64,000 bases of DNA from Bacillota bacterium (GCA_023437365.1 JAEZGK010000003.1:62001-126000); one strand, 5' to 3'; shown: positions 27,057 through 36,136, counted from the stretch's first letter. A program made the numbers and translations. The notes: generated by a model not told the origin, from the letters alone.

Positions 27057-29303
27057 ATGAAAAAAGAAACAATAAAGATTGGAGGCATGACCTGTGCAGC
27101 TTGCTCCCAAAGAGTGGAGAAAGCGATAGCGAAGCTGGAGGGAATAGGAAGTGTATCGGTCAATCTGGCAACCGAGAAAGCAACCTTTGAGTACGATCCA
27201 CAGGTGATCAGACTTTCTGACATCAAGGAATGTGTAGAAAAAACAGGTTATCAGGCATTGGCTAACGACAAAAATACTGTTGATGCGGATAAGCTGCGTA
27301 AGGAGAAGGAGATCAAGATACTCTGGACGAAATTCATCATCTCTGCAGTCTTTGGTTTGCCGCTCTTATATATCGCTATGGTGCCGATGCTTTCCTGGTG
27401 GCCTTTCCCAATTCCGAAGGGAATTCATCCGATGGACTTCCCTCTACGATTTGCATTATTGGAAGTCCTTCTGGTCATTCCGATCCTGATAGCCGGAAAC
27501 CGTTTCTATACTGTTGGCTTTAAAGCACTGTTTCAGCGCAGCCCGAATATGGATTCCCTGGTAGCAATCGGTACCTCAGCAGCCTTTATCTACAGTATCT
27601 ATAATACAGCAAGAATCCTCTGGGGTGATTTCGGAGCAGTAGAACATCTCTACTTTGAGACGGCAGGTGTGATTATTACCCTGATCCTGCTGGGAAAATC
27701 CTTAGAAGCAGTGTCCAAGGGAAAGACTTCGGAAGCAATCAAGAAGCTGATGGGGCTGACACCTAAGACAGCAACCGTGATACACGATGGCATGGAGAAG
27801 GAAATCCCAATTGAAGATGTGGAGATCGGTGATCTGCTGCTCGTCAGACCAGGTGAGAAAATACCGGTGGATGGTGTGGTATTGGAGGGAACTACCTCTA
27901 TTGATGAGGCTATGCTGACCGGAGAAAGTATGCCGGTGGATAAGAAAATCGGTGACAAGGTCTATGCAGCCAGTATGAATAAGAACGGTATGATTAAATT
28001 CAAAGCAACTAAGGTCGGAGCAGATACAGCGTTAGCTCAGATTATTAAGCTGGTCGAGGACGCTCAGGGTTCTAAGGCTCCAATCGCCAAACTTGCAGAT
28101 ACCGTATCCGGTTACTTCGTGCCCGTAGTATGTGCCATAGCATTAATCGCTTTTTTTGCATGGTTCTTAACCGGCCAGTCATTGGCTTTTTCGTTGACTA
28201 TATTTATATCTGTGATTGTAATCGCCTGTCCCTGTGCACTTGGACTCGCTACACCGACCGCCATCATGGTCGGTACCGGTAAAGGTGCGGAGAACGGCAT
28301 TCTGATCAAGAGCGGAGAAGCCTTGGAGACGGCTTATAAGCTGAATACAATCGTATTTGATAAGACAGGAACAATTACAGAAGGTAAACCTGAGGTAACG
28401 GATATCCTTCCAATTGAGGGAATCACCCGAGAACGACTCTTAAAGCTTGCTGCCTCCGGAGAAAAAGGGTCCGAGCATCCCTTGGGAGAGGCAATTGTAA
28501 GGGGTGCGGAGAAGGAAGGACTTGAGCTTCTTCCGGTCGAAGAATTTCTGGCTGTACCCGGAAGGGGAATCGAGGTTACGATTGATAAGCTGAGGATACT
28601 AATCGGAAATAAGAAGCTAATGGACCAACGAAACATCTCTCTGATTGAACTGAAAGAGAAATCCGATCAATTGGCAGCAGAGGGGAAGACCCCGATGTAT
28701 GTTGCCATAAATGGAAGGCTGTCGGGAATCATTGCTGTAGCCGATGTGGTTAAGGAGAGCAGTGCGAAAGCCATCAAGAGGCTTCAGTCCATGGGAATTG
28801 AGGTCGCCATGATCACAGGTGATAACAGAAAGACAGCGGAAGCTATCGCAAAACAGGTGGGGATTGACAGAGTCCTTGCAGAGGTGCTTCCTCAGGATAA
28901 ATCTAACGAAGTAAAGAAGCTTCAGACAGAGGGTAAAAAGGTATGTATGGTTGGAGACGGAATTAATGATGCCCCAGCTTTAGTACAGGCCGACATTGGT
29001 ATCGCGATCGGTTCCGGTACGGATGTAGCTATGGAATCGGCGGATATCGTTCTGATGAGGAGTGACCTGATGGATGTGCCGACAGCAATTAATCTAAGTA
29101 AAAGTACTATAAGAAATATTAAACAAAATTTATTCTGGGCATTTGGCTACAATGTAGCGGGTATCCCGATTGCTGCAGGTATTTTGCATCTGTTCGGAGG
29201 CCCGCTCCTCAACCCAATCTTTGCTGCAGCTGCCATGGCTTTCAGCTCTGTATCCGTAGTCAGCAATGCACTTAGACTGAAGGGCTTTCGTGCATACCGA
29301 TAA
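27057..29303 (+). CDS. copA: Copper-exporting P1B-type ATPase
   Basis: A 748-residue heavy-metal pump. One N-terminal HMA domain carries GGMTCAACSQRVEKA. Eight membrane helices include the CPC metal site in IACPCALGLATPT (Cys391, Cys393), diagnostic for Cu(I)/Ag(I) transporters. Asp435 in DKTGTITEG is phosphorylated, SEHPLGEAI is the nucleotide-binding HP motif and VGDGINDAPAL the hinge. Near the C-terminus FWAFGYNVAGIPIAAG matches the Cu(I)-type NxxxxxxxxYN and MxxSS region. It lies 38 bp after the DUF2318 gene in the same operon. Confidence 0.95.
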   Translation: MKKETIKIGGMTCAACSQRVEKAIAKLEGIGSVSVNLATEKATFEYDPQVIRLSDIKECVEKTGYQALANDKNTVDADKLRKEKEIKILWTKFIISAVFGLPLLYIAMVPMLSWWPFPIPKGIHPMDFPLRFALLEVLLVIPILIAGNRFYTVGFKALFQRSPNMDSLVAIGTSAAFIYSIYNTARILWGDFGAVEHLYFETAGVIITLILLGKSLEAVSKGKTSEAIKKLMGLTPKTATVIHDGMEKEIPIEDVEIGDLLLVRPGEKIPVDGVVLEGTTSIDEAMLTGESMPVDKKIGDKVYAASMNKNGMIKFKATKVGADTALAQIIKLVEDAQGSKAPIAKLADTVSGYFVPVVCAIALIAFFAWFLTGQSLAFSLTIFISVIVIACPCALGLATPTAIMVGTGKGAENGILIKSGEALETAYKLNTIVFDKTGTITEGKPEVTDILPIEGITRERLLKLAASGEKGSEHPLGEAIVRGAEKEGLELLPVEEFLAVPGRGIEVTIDKLRILIGNKKLMDQRNISLIELKEKSDQLAAEGKTPMYVAINGRLSGIIAVADVVKESSAKAIKRLQSMGIEVAMITGDNRKTAEAIAKQVGIDRVLAEVLPQDKSNEVKKLQTEGKKVCMVGDGINDAPALVQADIGIAIGSGTDVAMESADIVLMRSDLMDVPTAINLSKSTIRNIKQNLFWAFGYNVAGIPIAAGILHLFGGPLLNPIFAAAAMAFSSVSVVSNALRLKGFRAYR

Positions 29304-29409
29304 GCAGGGACATAAAGAAGTAAATTGAACAGTAAAGTTTTTTTGATTGACGAAATTTGTACTGCTTCACGAATTCGTAAGTTAGCAGCAGAGAGGAGGA
29401 ACAATTTAG

Positions 29410-30084
29410 ATGAGAAGAGCAGTATTATCTATAGTAATTATTATAATACTGGTAGGACTGACTGCATGCGGCAAGCTGGATGTAATAGGAGACCAATCTG
29501 AGAAATCCTATCAGGCAGTACTGACAGCCCTACCGAATCAGGTTAGTAAAGATACAGAATTCGGAGGCTGGTCATTCCAGGCACTGGATAAGGCGGCACG
29601 CTTCGAATGGTCTGAGGATTTTAGCAAGACAACAGGTGATGATATCAGATTGGTCGTGGATGCACAGCCATTTCTGGATGCGGGATTGGATCCGGCTAAG
29701 CTTCCCGCAGGCATGTTTGTCGATAATCAGATTATCGTTGGAGCACCGCTCGGCGATGATAACATTACCTATGTCGGAATAGCATCACCGCTTGATTCCT
29801 ATAAAAAACTGGTGAAACACTATCGGGACAGAATATCCTACCATTTGGCACTTGACCACTTCGGGGTAAAGCTGGATAATGGAAATATGTTCGAGTGGGC
29901 AAAGGATATGAAGACCAATGATAAGGATATCGTTTTTGTGCTAAATCCACAGCCATTTCTGGATGCGGGAGTGAAGCCAAACAAGGTGAATGGATGGTTA
30001 TTCACCAAGGTGGAGATTATGGAAGATAACGGTAAAAAGATACAGGTAGATAAATTCCTGAAGCCCTTTGATGTAGAGAGTTAA
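29410..30084 (+). CDS. Lipoprotein of unknown function with duplicated motif
   Basis: A 224-residue lipoprotein with a type II signal peptide and lipobox LTAC (Cys20). The mature part holds two similar segments: DIRLVVDAQPFLDAGLDP (from about residue 79) and DIVFVLNPQPFLDAGVKP (from about 177), suggesting an internal duplication of a roughly 98-residue domain. No known fold is recognised. Its place between copA and a two-component system suggests a metal-sensing or metal-binding surface role, but the mature part is poor in Cys, His and Met. GAGAGGAGGAAC lies upstream. Confidence 0.75.
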   Translation: MRRAVLSIVIIIILVGLTACGKLDVIGDQSEKSYQAVLTALPNQVSKDTEFGGWSFQALDKAARFEWSEDFSKTTGDDIRLVVDAQPFLDAGLDPAKLPAGMFVDNQIIVGAPLGDDNITYVGIASPLDSYKKLVKHYRDRISYHLALDHFGVKLDNGNMFEWAKDMKTNDKDIVFVLNPQPFLDAGVKPNKVNGWLFTKVEIMEDNGKKIQVDKFLKPFDVES

Positions 30085-30126
30085 TTGGGGTATGCCGAAA
30101 CGACGGCATAAAGTAAGGAGGGGACA

Positions 30127-30822
30127 GTGCCTTTCATTAAAATCTTAGTTGTTGAAGATGAAGAAAAAATAATGACCGTAGTAAAGTCCTTCCTGGAAAG
30201 TAAGGGCTTTACTGTGCTTACGGCACACGACGGGAAGAAAGCAATCGAGATATTCGAAAGAGAGAACATCTCTTTAATTTTGCTGGATCTCATGCTCCCG
30301 GAAATGTCGGGAGAAGAGGTCTGTCAGCTCATTCGTAAAAAATCAAGGGTACCGATCATGATGCTGACGGCAAAATCCGAGGAATCCGATCATCTAAGAG
30401 GGCTGGGAATCGGGGCGGATGATTATATTACGAAGCCTTTTAGTCTAAAGGCATTATATGCAAGAATAGAAGCGGTGCTTCGAAGGTCGATGGATGATCT
30501 GCCAGGCTTACACGCCAAGAAATCCTTCCGGGACGGAGAACTGGTGATTGATTACGAGTATAGAATTGTGACAAGAAATTCGGTTGAAGTCAAGCTTACG
30601 CCGAACGAATATAAGCTGCTCATCCTGCTGGCCAAGTATCCCAATAAGGTGTTTACCAGGGAGGAGCTGATAACCACAGCCCTTGGAGAAGAATTTGAAG
30701 GCTATGATAGAACCATAGACAGCCATATTAAGAACCTTCGCCATAAAATAGAGACCGACCCGAAGGAGCCTTACTATATAAAGACGATTCATGGTGTGGG
30801 TTATAAATTCGGAGGTGAATAG
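30127..30822 (+). CDS. OmpR/PhoB-family response regulator
   Basis: A 231-residue two-domain regulator. The receiver has the acidic pair in VVEDEEK, the phospho-acceptor Asp54 in LLDLMLPEMSG, and the Lys in YITKPFS. The winged-helix domain (about 128-230) ends with the standard GVGYKFGGE. The start is GTG, set by AAGGAGGGGA. It precedes the kinase gene by three bases. Given its place, it probably controls the upstream metal operon or an envelope regulon. Confidence 0.93.
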   Translation: MPFIKILVVEDEEKIMTVVKSFLESKGFTVLTAHDGKKAIEIFERENISLILLDLMLPEMSGEEVCQLIRKKSRVPIMMLTAKSEESDHLRGLGIGADDYITKPFSLKALYARIEAVLRRSMDDLPGLHAKKSFRDGELVIDYEYRIVTRNSVEVKLTPNEYKLLILLAKYPNKVFTREELITTALGEEFEGYDRTIDSHIKNLRHKIETDPKEPYYIKTIHGVGYKFGGE

Positions 30823-30825
30823 CAG

Positions 30826-32214
30826 ATGCACAGTCTGAAATCAAGATTATCTCTGTCCATCCTGATGATTGTACTGCTGGCAATTGCCATCATCAGCGTG
30901 CTATCCAATTATTTCATCAATCAGCAGTTTACCGATTATATCGGCCAGCAGCAGGAATTGAAGACTCAGATCATCACGACCAGTATTGGGCAGCAATTTA
31001 CACCGAATACCGGGGAATGGAACCTGGATTATATCCATGCAATTGGCATGTCCTCCCTCTACGAAGGCTATATCCTTAAGGTCTTTGATCAGGAGAAAAA
31101 AGTGCTGTGGGATGCCCAGGCTCACGATATGAACCTGTGTAATCGGATCATGGAGGAGATATCCCAAAGAATGCAAATTCAGTATCCTCGGTTGGACGGT
31201 GAATTTACTTCCGTTACCTATCCGTTGCAGCAGGACGAAATAACCGTCGGGAGTGTCAGCATCAGCTATTTTGGTCCCTTTTTCTTGAATGAGAATGAAT
31301 TTAAATTTTTAAGATCCTTAAATATTATCTTACTTGGGGTAGGAGCTATCTCGTTGCTGATCTCCTTTCTGGTTGGGACCATGCTTGCAAGAAGAATCAG
31401 CAGTCCGATCCTAAAGACAGTGGAGGCAGCAAAACAGATATCGGATGGTAATTACGGAGTGCGTATTCAGGAGGAGCTTGACACGAAGGAATTGGTGCTT
31501 CTGGTTGATTCCATCAATCACCTTGCCGTCTCCCTGGAGACCTTGGAGAAGCTTCGGAAGCAGTTGACTGAGGATGTGGCCCATGAGCTGAGGACGCCTA
31601 TCACAATCCTGCAATCTTATCTTGAGGCTATGGCGGATGGATTATGGGAGCCGGATAAGGAACGCCTGCAAAGCTGTTATGATGAGGTGGAAAGAATTGG
31701 TCGACTGGTAGGAGATCTGGAGAGCCTGGCTAAGCTCGAAGGCGGTATTCTGAAATTGGTACGGAAACCGGTGGAATTGTATGCCTTGGTCGAACAGGTG
31801 GTGTCCAGCTTTACTCTAGAGCTTGAAAACAAAAGCCTGCAGGTTGAACTACAGGGAGCGCATCCCTCACTGTTGGCTGATCAGAGCAGATTAAAGCAAG
31901 TAGTGATTAACCTTTTGAGCAATGCCATCAAATATTCTACGGAGGGCTGCCTCATAACCTTTGAGCTTTTTGAAACCAGGGACAGTGCAGGCTTTAGTAT
32001 CCGCGACAACGGAATCGGTATCGCAGAGGAGGAGCTTCCTTATATTTTTGAACGATTTTATCGTGCGGATAAATCCCGTAACCGATTGACGGGAGGGACA
32101 GGCATTGGACTTACTATCGTGAAATCCATCATAGAAGCGCATGGGGGAAGGATATCTGTACGAAGCAGGCTGGGCGAAGGAACCACCTTTAATGTAGCCC
32201 TGCCGAAAGCATAA
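30826..32214 (+). CDS. Membrane sensor histidine kinase with HAMP domain
   Basis: A 462-residue kinase with two membrane helices (about 10-30 and 163-187) bounding an extracytoplasmic sensor of about 130 residues. A HAMP domain follows, then HisKA with His253 in AHELRTPITILQSYLE and a HATPase_c domain with N, G1 and G2 boxes (VVINLLSNAIKYS, DNGIGIAEEELPYIFERF, GGTGIGLTIVK). The ribosome binding site GGAGGTGA lies within the last codons of the response regulator, so the pair is translationally coupled. The sensor has no cysteine- or histidine-rich metal site that I can see. Confidence 0.93.
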   Translation: MHSLKSRLSLSILMIVLLAIAIISVLSNYFINQQFTDYIGQQQELKTQIITTSIGQQFTPNTGEWNLDYIHAIGMSSLYEGYILKVFDQEKKVLWDAQAHDMNLCNRIMEEISQRMQIQYPRLDGEFTSVTYPLQQDEITVGSVSISYFGPFFLNENEFKFLRSLNIILLGVGAISLLISFLVGTMLARRISSPILKTVEAAKQISDGNYGVRIQEELDTKELVLLVDSINHLAVSLETLEKLRKQLTEDVAHELRTPITILQSYLEAMADGLWEPDKERLQSCYDEVERIGRLVGDLESLAKLEGGILKLVRKPVELYALVEQVVSSFTLELENKSLQVELQGAHPSLLADQSRLKQVVINLLSNAIKYSTEGCLITFELFETRDSAGFSIRDNGIGIAEEELPYIFERFYRADKSRNRLTGGTGIGLTIVKSIIEAHGGRISVRSRLGEGTTFNVALPKA

Positions 32215-32251
32215 CATAAGTATAAATTAATCCGATTCTAATGCATAAACT

Positions 32252-32300
32252 AGGTCTCCGGTATATGATAAATAGAAAATCATATATCGGAGACCTTTGA
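32252..32300. terminator. Hairpin ending the two-component/copper operon
   Basis: AGGTCTCCG-GTATATGAT (32252-32269) pairs along its length with ATCATATAT-CGGAGACCT (32279-32296), an 18-bp stem with one G-U pair. Only a short T run follows. Confidence 0.75.
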
Positions 32301-32399
32301 TTCCGGTAAGTTTTCCTTGAAGATAAAACATGGAGATTACCGTTATATTTGATAGAATTACTTTATACCTAACAACATAAAAAATAATATACTGAATTT

Positions 32400-32440
32400 T
32401 ATAATATTGTATTGACATACAATATTATATGGTGTATAGT
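32400..32440 (+). promoter_or_regulatory. padR promoter with overlapping palindromic operator
   Basis: TTGACA (32412-32417), 17-bp spacer and TATAGT (32435-32440). A perfect 13-bp inverted repeat with a 4-nt spacer (32400-32412 and 32417-32429) covers the -35 box. A weaker ATTGT...ACAAT pair lies just past the -10. This is a classic layout for autorepression by PadR. Confidence 0.75.
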
Positions 32441-32495
32441 ATTGTCAATCGAACAATATTGTTTTCAATATAAAACTCGGAAAGGAGTGAAGACT

Positions 32496-32813
32496 ATGGT
32501 ATTTAACACCGGTTCAGCGCTTCTGGATGCGATTGTACTGGCAGTAGTATCAAAGGAACCGGATGGAACATATGGATACAAGATTACACAGGATGTTCGA
32601 GTGGCTATTGAAGTATCGGAATCCACATTGTATCCGGTTCTGCGAAGGTTGCAGAAGGAAGATTGCCTGGAAGTATATGACTTGGAGTTCGGAGGAAGGA
32701 ATCGAAGGTATTATAAAATCACAGACAAAGGAATGGTACAGCTTAGGCTTTATAGAGAAGAGTGGGAGAATTATTACAGTAAAATAAATATTATATTTGA
32801 AGGAGTGAAATAG
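32496..32813 (+). CDS. PadR-family transcriptional regulator
   Basis: A 105-residue winged-helix repressor of the short PadR class. GTYGYKITQDV and ESTLYPVLRRLQKEDCLEVY are the family core, and GGRNRRYYKITDKG forms the wing. AAAGGAGTGA fixes the ATG at 32496; the in-frame extension to 32412 would start inside the operator and is rejected. The stop codon abuts the DUF1700 start (TAGATG), so it is co-translated with the membrane proteins it likely controls. Such clusters usually respond to cell-envelope stress. Confidence 0.92.
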   Translation: MVFNTGSALLDAIVLAVVSKEPDGTYGYKITQDVRVAIEVSESTLYPVLRRLQKEDCLEVYDLEFGGRNRRYYKITDKGMVQLRLYREEWENYYSKINIIFEGVK

Positions 32814-33614
32814 ATGACAAAGCTAGAATTCATGAAGGAACTCGAAAGCTTATTGTTGGATATCCCTTTGGAAGAACGTGAAGAGGCTCTCAAATATTAT
32901 AACGGTTATTTTGAAGATGCAGGGGAAGAGCAGGAGGATGAAATCATAACGGAATTGGGTTCACCGAAGCAGGTAGCTGATATAATAAAGGCGGATTTGG
33001 TCTCCAATGCAGCAGAGCGTGCACAGGAGGGGATATATACAGAAAACGGATATCAGGATGCAGTAAACAGCAAGGAACAATTCGTTGTTGCAGATCCGAA
33101 GACTACGAACACAGAACAGAATACACAGGGAAATGCATCAAATCAGGATGGACCCCGGTATAACAGTCAGAATACTTATCGGTCAGCAGGTCAGGGCACC
33201 AACCAGGGCGCAGGTAATTACAGTCAGACGAAACAGACGAAGAATAATGACAAGGTAGCTCTGCTTATCATCTTTTGTATCTTAGCAATACCGGTCGGTC
33301 TACCGTTGCTCAGTGCCGTTTTTGGCATTGCTGTTGGTTTGATTGCTACACTGTTCGGTTTAATCGTTGGATTTGGGGCAGCCGGGATCGCGATGATTTT
33401 TGGTGGAATTGCACTTTTTATCTCAGGGCTCATCCAGCTAAGTGTACCGTTAATCGGTTTTGCAATGATTGGCAGCGGTCTGATTGTCTTAGGACTCGGT
33501 ATGCTGTTCACTATGCTCAGCGGTGCAATCTGTACCAAGGTGCTGCCTGCTTTATGCAGAGGTATTGTTAACTTATGTAGGATGCCCTTTAAGAATAGGA
33601 GTGTGATGGCATGA
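32814..33614 (+). CDS. DUF1700/HAAS membrane protein
   Basis: A 266-residue protein. The first 65 residues form the helical HAAS domain (MTKLEFMKELESLLLDIPLEEREEAL, given here by its start and end), with the DAGEE and ELGSPKQVA signatures. A Gln/Asn/Gly-rich linker (about 95-140) and a hydrophobic region of four or so membrane helices (about 142-245) follow. HAAS proteins act with PadR repressors, sometimes as their co-regulator. The 3' end overlaps the next gene by 4 bp. Confidence 0.88.
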   Translation: MTKLEFMKELESLLLDIPLEEREEALKYYNGYFEDAGEEQEDEIITELGSPKQVADIIKADLVSNAAERAQEGIYTENGYQDAVNSKEQFVVADPKTTNTEQNTQGNASNQDGPRYNSQNTYRSAGQGTNQGAGNYSQTKQTKNNDKVALLIIFCILAIPVGLPLLSAVFGIAVGLIATLFGLIVGFGAAGIAMIFGGIALFISGLIQLSVPLIGFAMIGSGLIVLGLGMLFTMLSGAICTKVLPALCRGIVNLCRMPFKNRSVMA

Positions 33615-34462
33615 AAACATTTACAAAAATATGGCTTGGCATAGCATTTGTTGCCTTAGGTTTTGGTATCATATTAGTCATCATTGTCGTGGCATCCGGT
33701 GGAACAATCGTAGACCTTCCCACGGTTTCTTATCAGGAGAACTATACAGGGATTACTGATGTGGATATGGATATTGAATATGCAGAGGTTCAGGTAATCC
33801 AAGGAGATGGTTTCTCCATTGATGCCGAGGATATTCCGGAGAACAGCCTGGAATCTTATGTAGAGAACGGAACGTGGATTGTAAGGCAAAATAGCGATAA
33901 TGAGTTTAATATCTTTGGCGGAAGAGTTCACCTTGGTGACATTCGTGGCTGGAGATGGTGGAACTATGATGAACCCAAGATTACGATTACCATGCCCGCT
34001 GATTTTACAGCCAACAGCTTTAAGTTTTGTATCGGAGCAGGGGATGTCATGATTGAGCAGGTACTTGCTTCAAAAGCTGATTTTGAAGTTTCAGCAGGAC
34101 GGCTGGTAATCGAAGATGCTTCAATCAGCGACGAATCAAATTATATTGTGGGTGCCGGAACCATACAACTCAAAGAACTTCAGGCAAATGATATCTCAAT
34201 TGACTGTGGTGTCGGTGGTGTATTCATAGAAGGAACGATAACTGGGAATAATGATATCACCTGCGGCGTCGGAGATGTCGAACTAAATCTGAGTGGAGAA
34301 GAGGATGACTATTCTTATGATATTGAATCCGGTGTTGGCACGATCAACATAGCGGATCATCATTATAAGGCTATATCGGATACGAAGATAAATAATGACG
34401 GTACAATAGGTAACTTCAAACTTGACTGCAGTGTCGGCAATATTACAGTTGATTTTCGGTAA
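33611..34462 (+). CDS. DUF4097 beta-repeat membrane-anchored protein
   Basis: A 283-residue protein with an N-terminal membrane helix (about 7-27). The rest is repeating short beta strands (ADFEVSAGRLVIEDASI, GAGTIQLKEL, GVGGVFIEG, GVGDVELNLSG, SVGNITVDF), typical of the DUF4097 right-handed beta-solenoid. It is probably displayed outside the membrane and part of the envelope-stress module. Its ATG overlaps the end of the DUF1700 gene. Confidence 0.9.
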   Translation: MKTFTKIWLGIAFVALGFGIILVIIVVASGGTIVDLPTVSYQENYTGITDVDMDIEYAEVQVIQGDGFSIDAEDIPENSLESYVENGTWIVRQNSDNEFNIFGGRVHLGDIRGWRWWNYDEPKITITMPADFTANSFKFCIGAGDVMIEQVLASKADFEVSAGRLVIEDASISDESNYIVGAGTIQLKELQANDISIDCGVGGVFIEGTITGNNDITCGVGDVELNLSGEEDDYSYDIESGVGTINIADHHYKAISDTKINNDGTIGNFKLDCSVGNITVDFR

Positions 34463-34514
34463 AAAGGTTGTATTATAATAAGTAGATGGTAAATAATGAA
34501 AAGGAGGTTCTATT

Positions 34515-34700
34515 ATGGAACAGAAAAGATTATACAGATCAAATAATAAGATGATTTGCGGAGTGTGCGCAGGTATTGCGGAATACATCAATGTAGATCC
34601 GACGATTATCAGATTGGCTTGGGTGCTATTTGGTTTTGCAGGGGGCTTCGGTGTACTGGCATACATTATCGCAGCAATCATCATGCCCGTACAGGCATAA
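34515..34700 (+). CDS. PspC-domain small membrane protein
   Basis: A 61-residue protein: KRLYRSNNKMICGVCAGIAEYINVD is reported here by its ends, followed by a glycine-rich membrane helix (about 30-58). This is the complete PspC domain, found in phage-shock and LiaF-type envelope stress systems. AAAAGGAGG precedes the ATG. It closes the PadR operon. Confidence 0.92.
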   Translation: MEQKRLYRSNNKMICGVCAGIAEYINVDPTIIRLAWVLFGFAGGFGVLAYIIAAIIMPVQA

Positions 34701-34777
34701 TTACAGATTAATATACTGAGCTTTCGCAGATGTAAAAGCCGGTGAATTGTTAGAATAGTATCATAAGAATTAAGATA

Positions 34778-34808
34778 AGGAGGGAGGTGCTGCAAGCACC
34801 TCCCTCCT
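34778..34808. terminator. Very stable hairpin between convergent genes
   Basis: AGGAGGGAGGTGCT (34778-34791) pairs perfectly with AGCACCTCCCTCCT (34795-34808) around a 3-nt loop. T-tracts are poor on both sides, so it may end transcription in either direction or act by blocking RNA decay. Confidence 0.65.
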
Positions 34809-34881
34809 ACTGTTTCCAAATTAAATTTAGAACCTTAGATTACTCAAAAACAGAGATTTTATAAATGATTTTAATTCTCTC

Positions 34882-35238
34882 TTACATCACCTTGTTAATC
34901 AGTTCGATTACCTGCTCAGCCTCATAGGGCTTGGCGAGAAATTCCGCTGCCCCAAGGCGTATTGCATCAATCATCTTGGTTTTCTGCCCGGCAGCTGTAA
35001 CCATGATAATTTTCGCATCACTATTATAGCATCTGATGTGCTTTAGTGCCTCCAAACCGTCCATAATCGGCATGGTGATATCCATGGTGGTTATTTCCGG
35101 CTGTGTCTCTTTGAATTTTTTGAAGCCATCCTCCCCATTTACGGCTTCTGCGATGATTTCATGACCGTGTTCCTCCAGAATACTACGGAGTATTTTACGT
35201 GAAGTTTTGGAATCATCAACAATAAGAATTCTTGCCAT
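34882..35238 (-). CDS. Stand-alone CheY-like receiver protein
   Basis: A 118-residue receiver with Asp8-Asp9, phospho-acceptor Asp53 (TMDITMPIMDG), Thr/Ala in VTAAGQ and Lys in LAKPYEAE. There is no output domain. GGAGGGGAG precedes the start, 13 bp after the upstream CheX-like gene. The two are one operon and probably one phosphorylation module, with the neighbour acting as phosphatase. No flagellar or other che genes lie in the window. Confidence 0.93.
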   Translation of the reverse strand: MARILIVDDSKTSRKILRSILEEHGHEIIAEAVNGEDGFKKFKETQPEITTMDITMPIMDGLEALKHIRCYNSDAKIIMVTAAGQKTKMIDAIRLGAAEFLAKPYEAEQVIELINKVM

Positions 35239-35251
35239 CGCTACTCCCCTC

Positions 35252-36136
35252 CTAATTAATACCGATATGGTTATTCATTGCGATTATGATATCTGCCTGT
35301 TCCCCATTGATCTGAAATGGTACGATATATAGGTCTTCTGAGGTAATACATTTATCTGTATAGTATATCGGAGGAGCCATTTCCAGTTCGATATCCTCCT
35401 GGCTAAGCTTTGATGCGTATAAGCCGTTAGTACAATTTAAAAATTCGCATACGGAATCAAAAGCATCCTCATCCAGACTTTGAAACTCTTCTCTTGCAAA
35501 TGCCTTGGCAATGGATAACAAAGCCGGATCTTTGCCGGCAAGGCCAACAAAAAGACCGGGATTTCCTTCCATTGTCTGGGAGGCAAGTGCCCGAAACGGA
35601 TAACTGGTTACTTGGTATGCTTTCTTTAATATGATGCTGTTGCTGATAAAGCGGACGATATTACGTATGGCCAGACTGGCACATTCCCCGTAAGCTGGGT
35701 GATCCATATCCACAAATATCGGGATGATACGATCAATATCACCGGATTTTAAGGAATCAAGCTCTGAATCAGTCAGGCGGTATTCTGTCTGAAAATCCTC
35801 CAGAGTACCTTTGATTTCCTCCATAGTGAGGTAGTTGTTTTCGGTTAGAAGCTGCAGAAAAAGTAAGTAAGCACTTCCCTGCATATTAAGTAAGTATGTA
35901 ACCTCTTCTTCCAGAAGATATCCCTTTTCGACAGCGACATCTCCGAAGCGCTTATCCATTCTCTTCTGAATTTCATTGATTTCCTCAGCCTGCTTTACTG
36001 TCAGTAATTTCTCGGCTACTGCTATAAAACCTAGCTTAGCCCTGCATTTCTGAAGCTGCGCGATCAAATCCTCAAACTGCGATTGAGAAATCTTATTCTT
36101 TTCCACCAAGTATGAACCAAAATAAAGCCCGAACAT
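35252..36136 (-). CDS. CheX-like phosphatase with an extra N-terminal helical domain
   Basis: A 294-residue protein. The C-terminal part (about 130-294) looks like the CheC/CheX/FliY phosphatase fold: Glu231 and Asn234 in FDSVCEFLNCTNGLYASKL form the E-x2-N catalytic pair. The N-terminal 125 residues are helical with two repeats of a VEKNKIS...LGFIAVAEKLLTVKQAEEI kind, resembling the small helical domain in some type II secretion and response-regulator proteins. Its likely job is dephosphorylation of the CheY-like protein encoded next. AAAGGGGAAA sets the start. Confidence 0.8.
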   Translation of the reverse strand: MFGLYFGSYLVEKNKISQSQFEDLIAQLQKCRAKLGFIAVAEKLLTVKQAEEINEIQKRMDKRFGDVAVEKGYLLEEEVTYLLNMQGSAYLLFLQLLTENNYLTMEEIKGTLEDFQTEYRLTDSELDSLKSGDIDRIIPIFVDMDHPAYGECASLAIRNIVRFISNSIILKKAYQVTSYPFRALASQTMEGNPGLFVGLAGKDPALLSIAKAFAREEFQSLDEDAFDSVCEFLNCTNGLYASKLSQEDIELEMAPPIYYTDKCITSEDLYIVPFQINGEQADIIIAMNNHIGIN

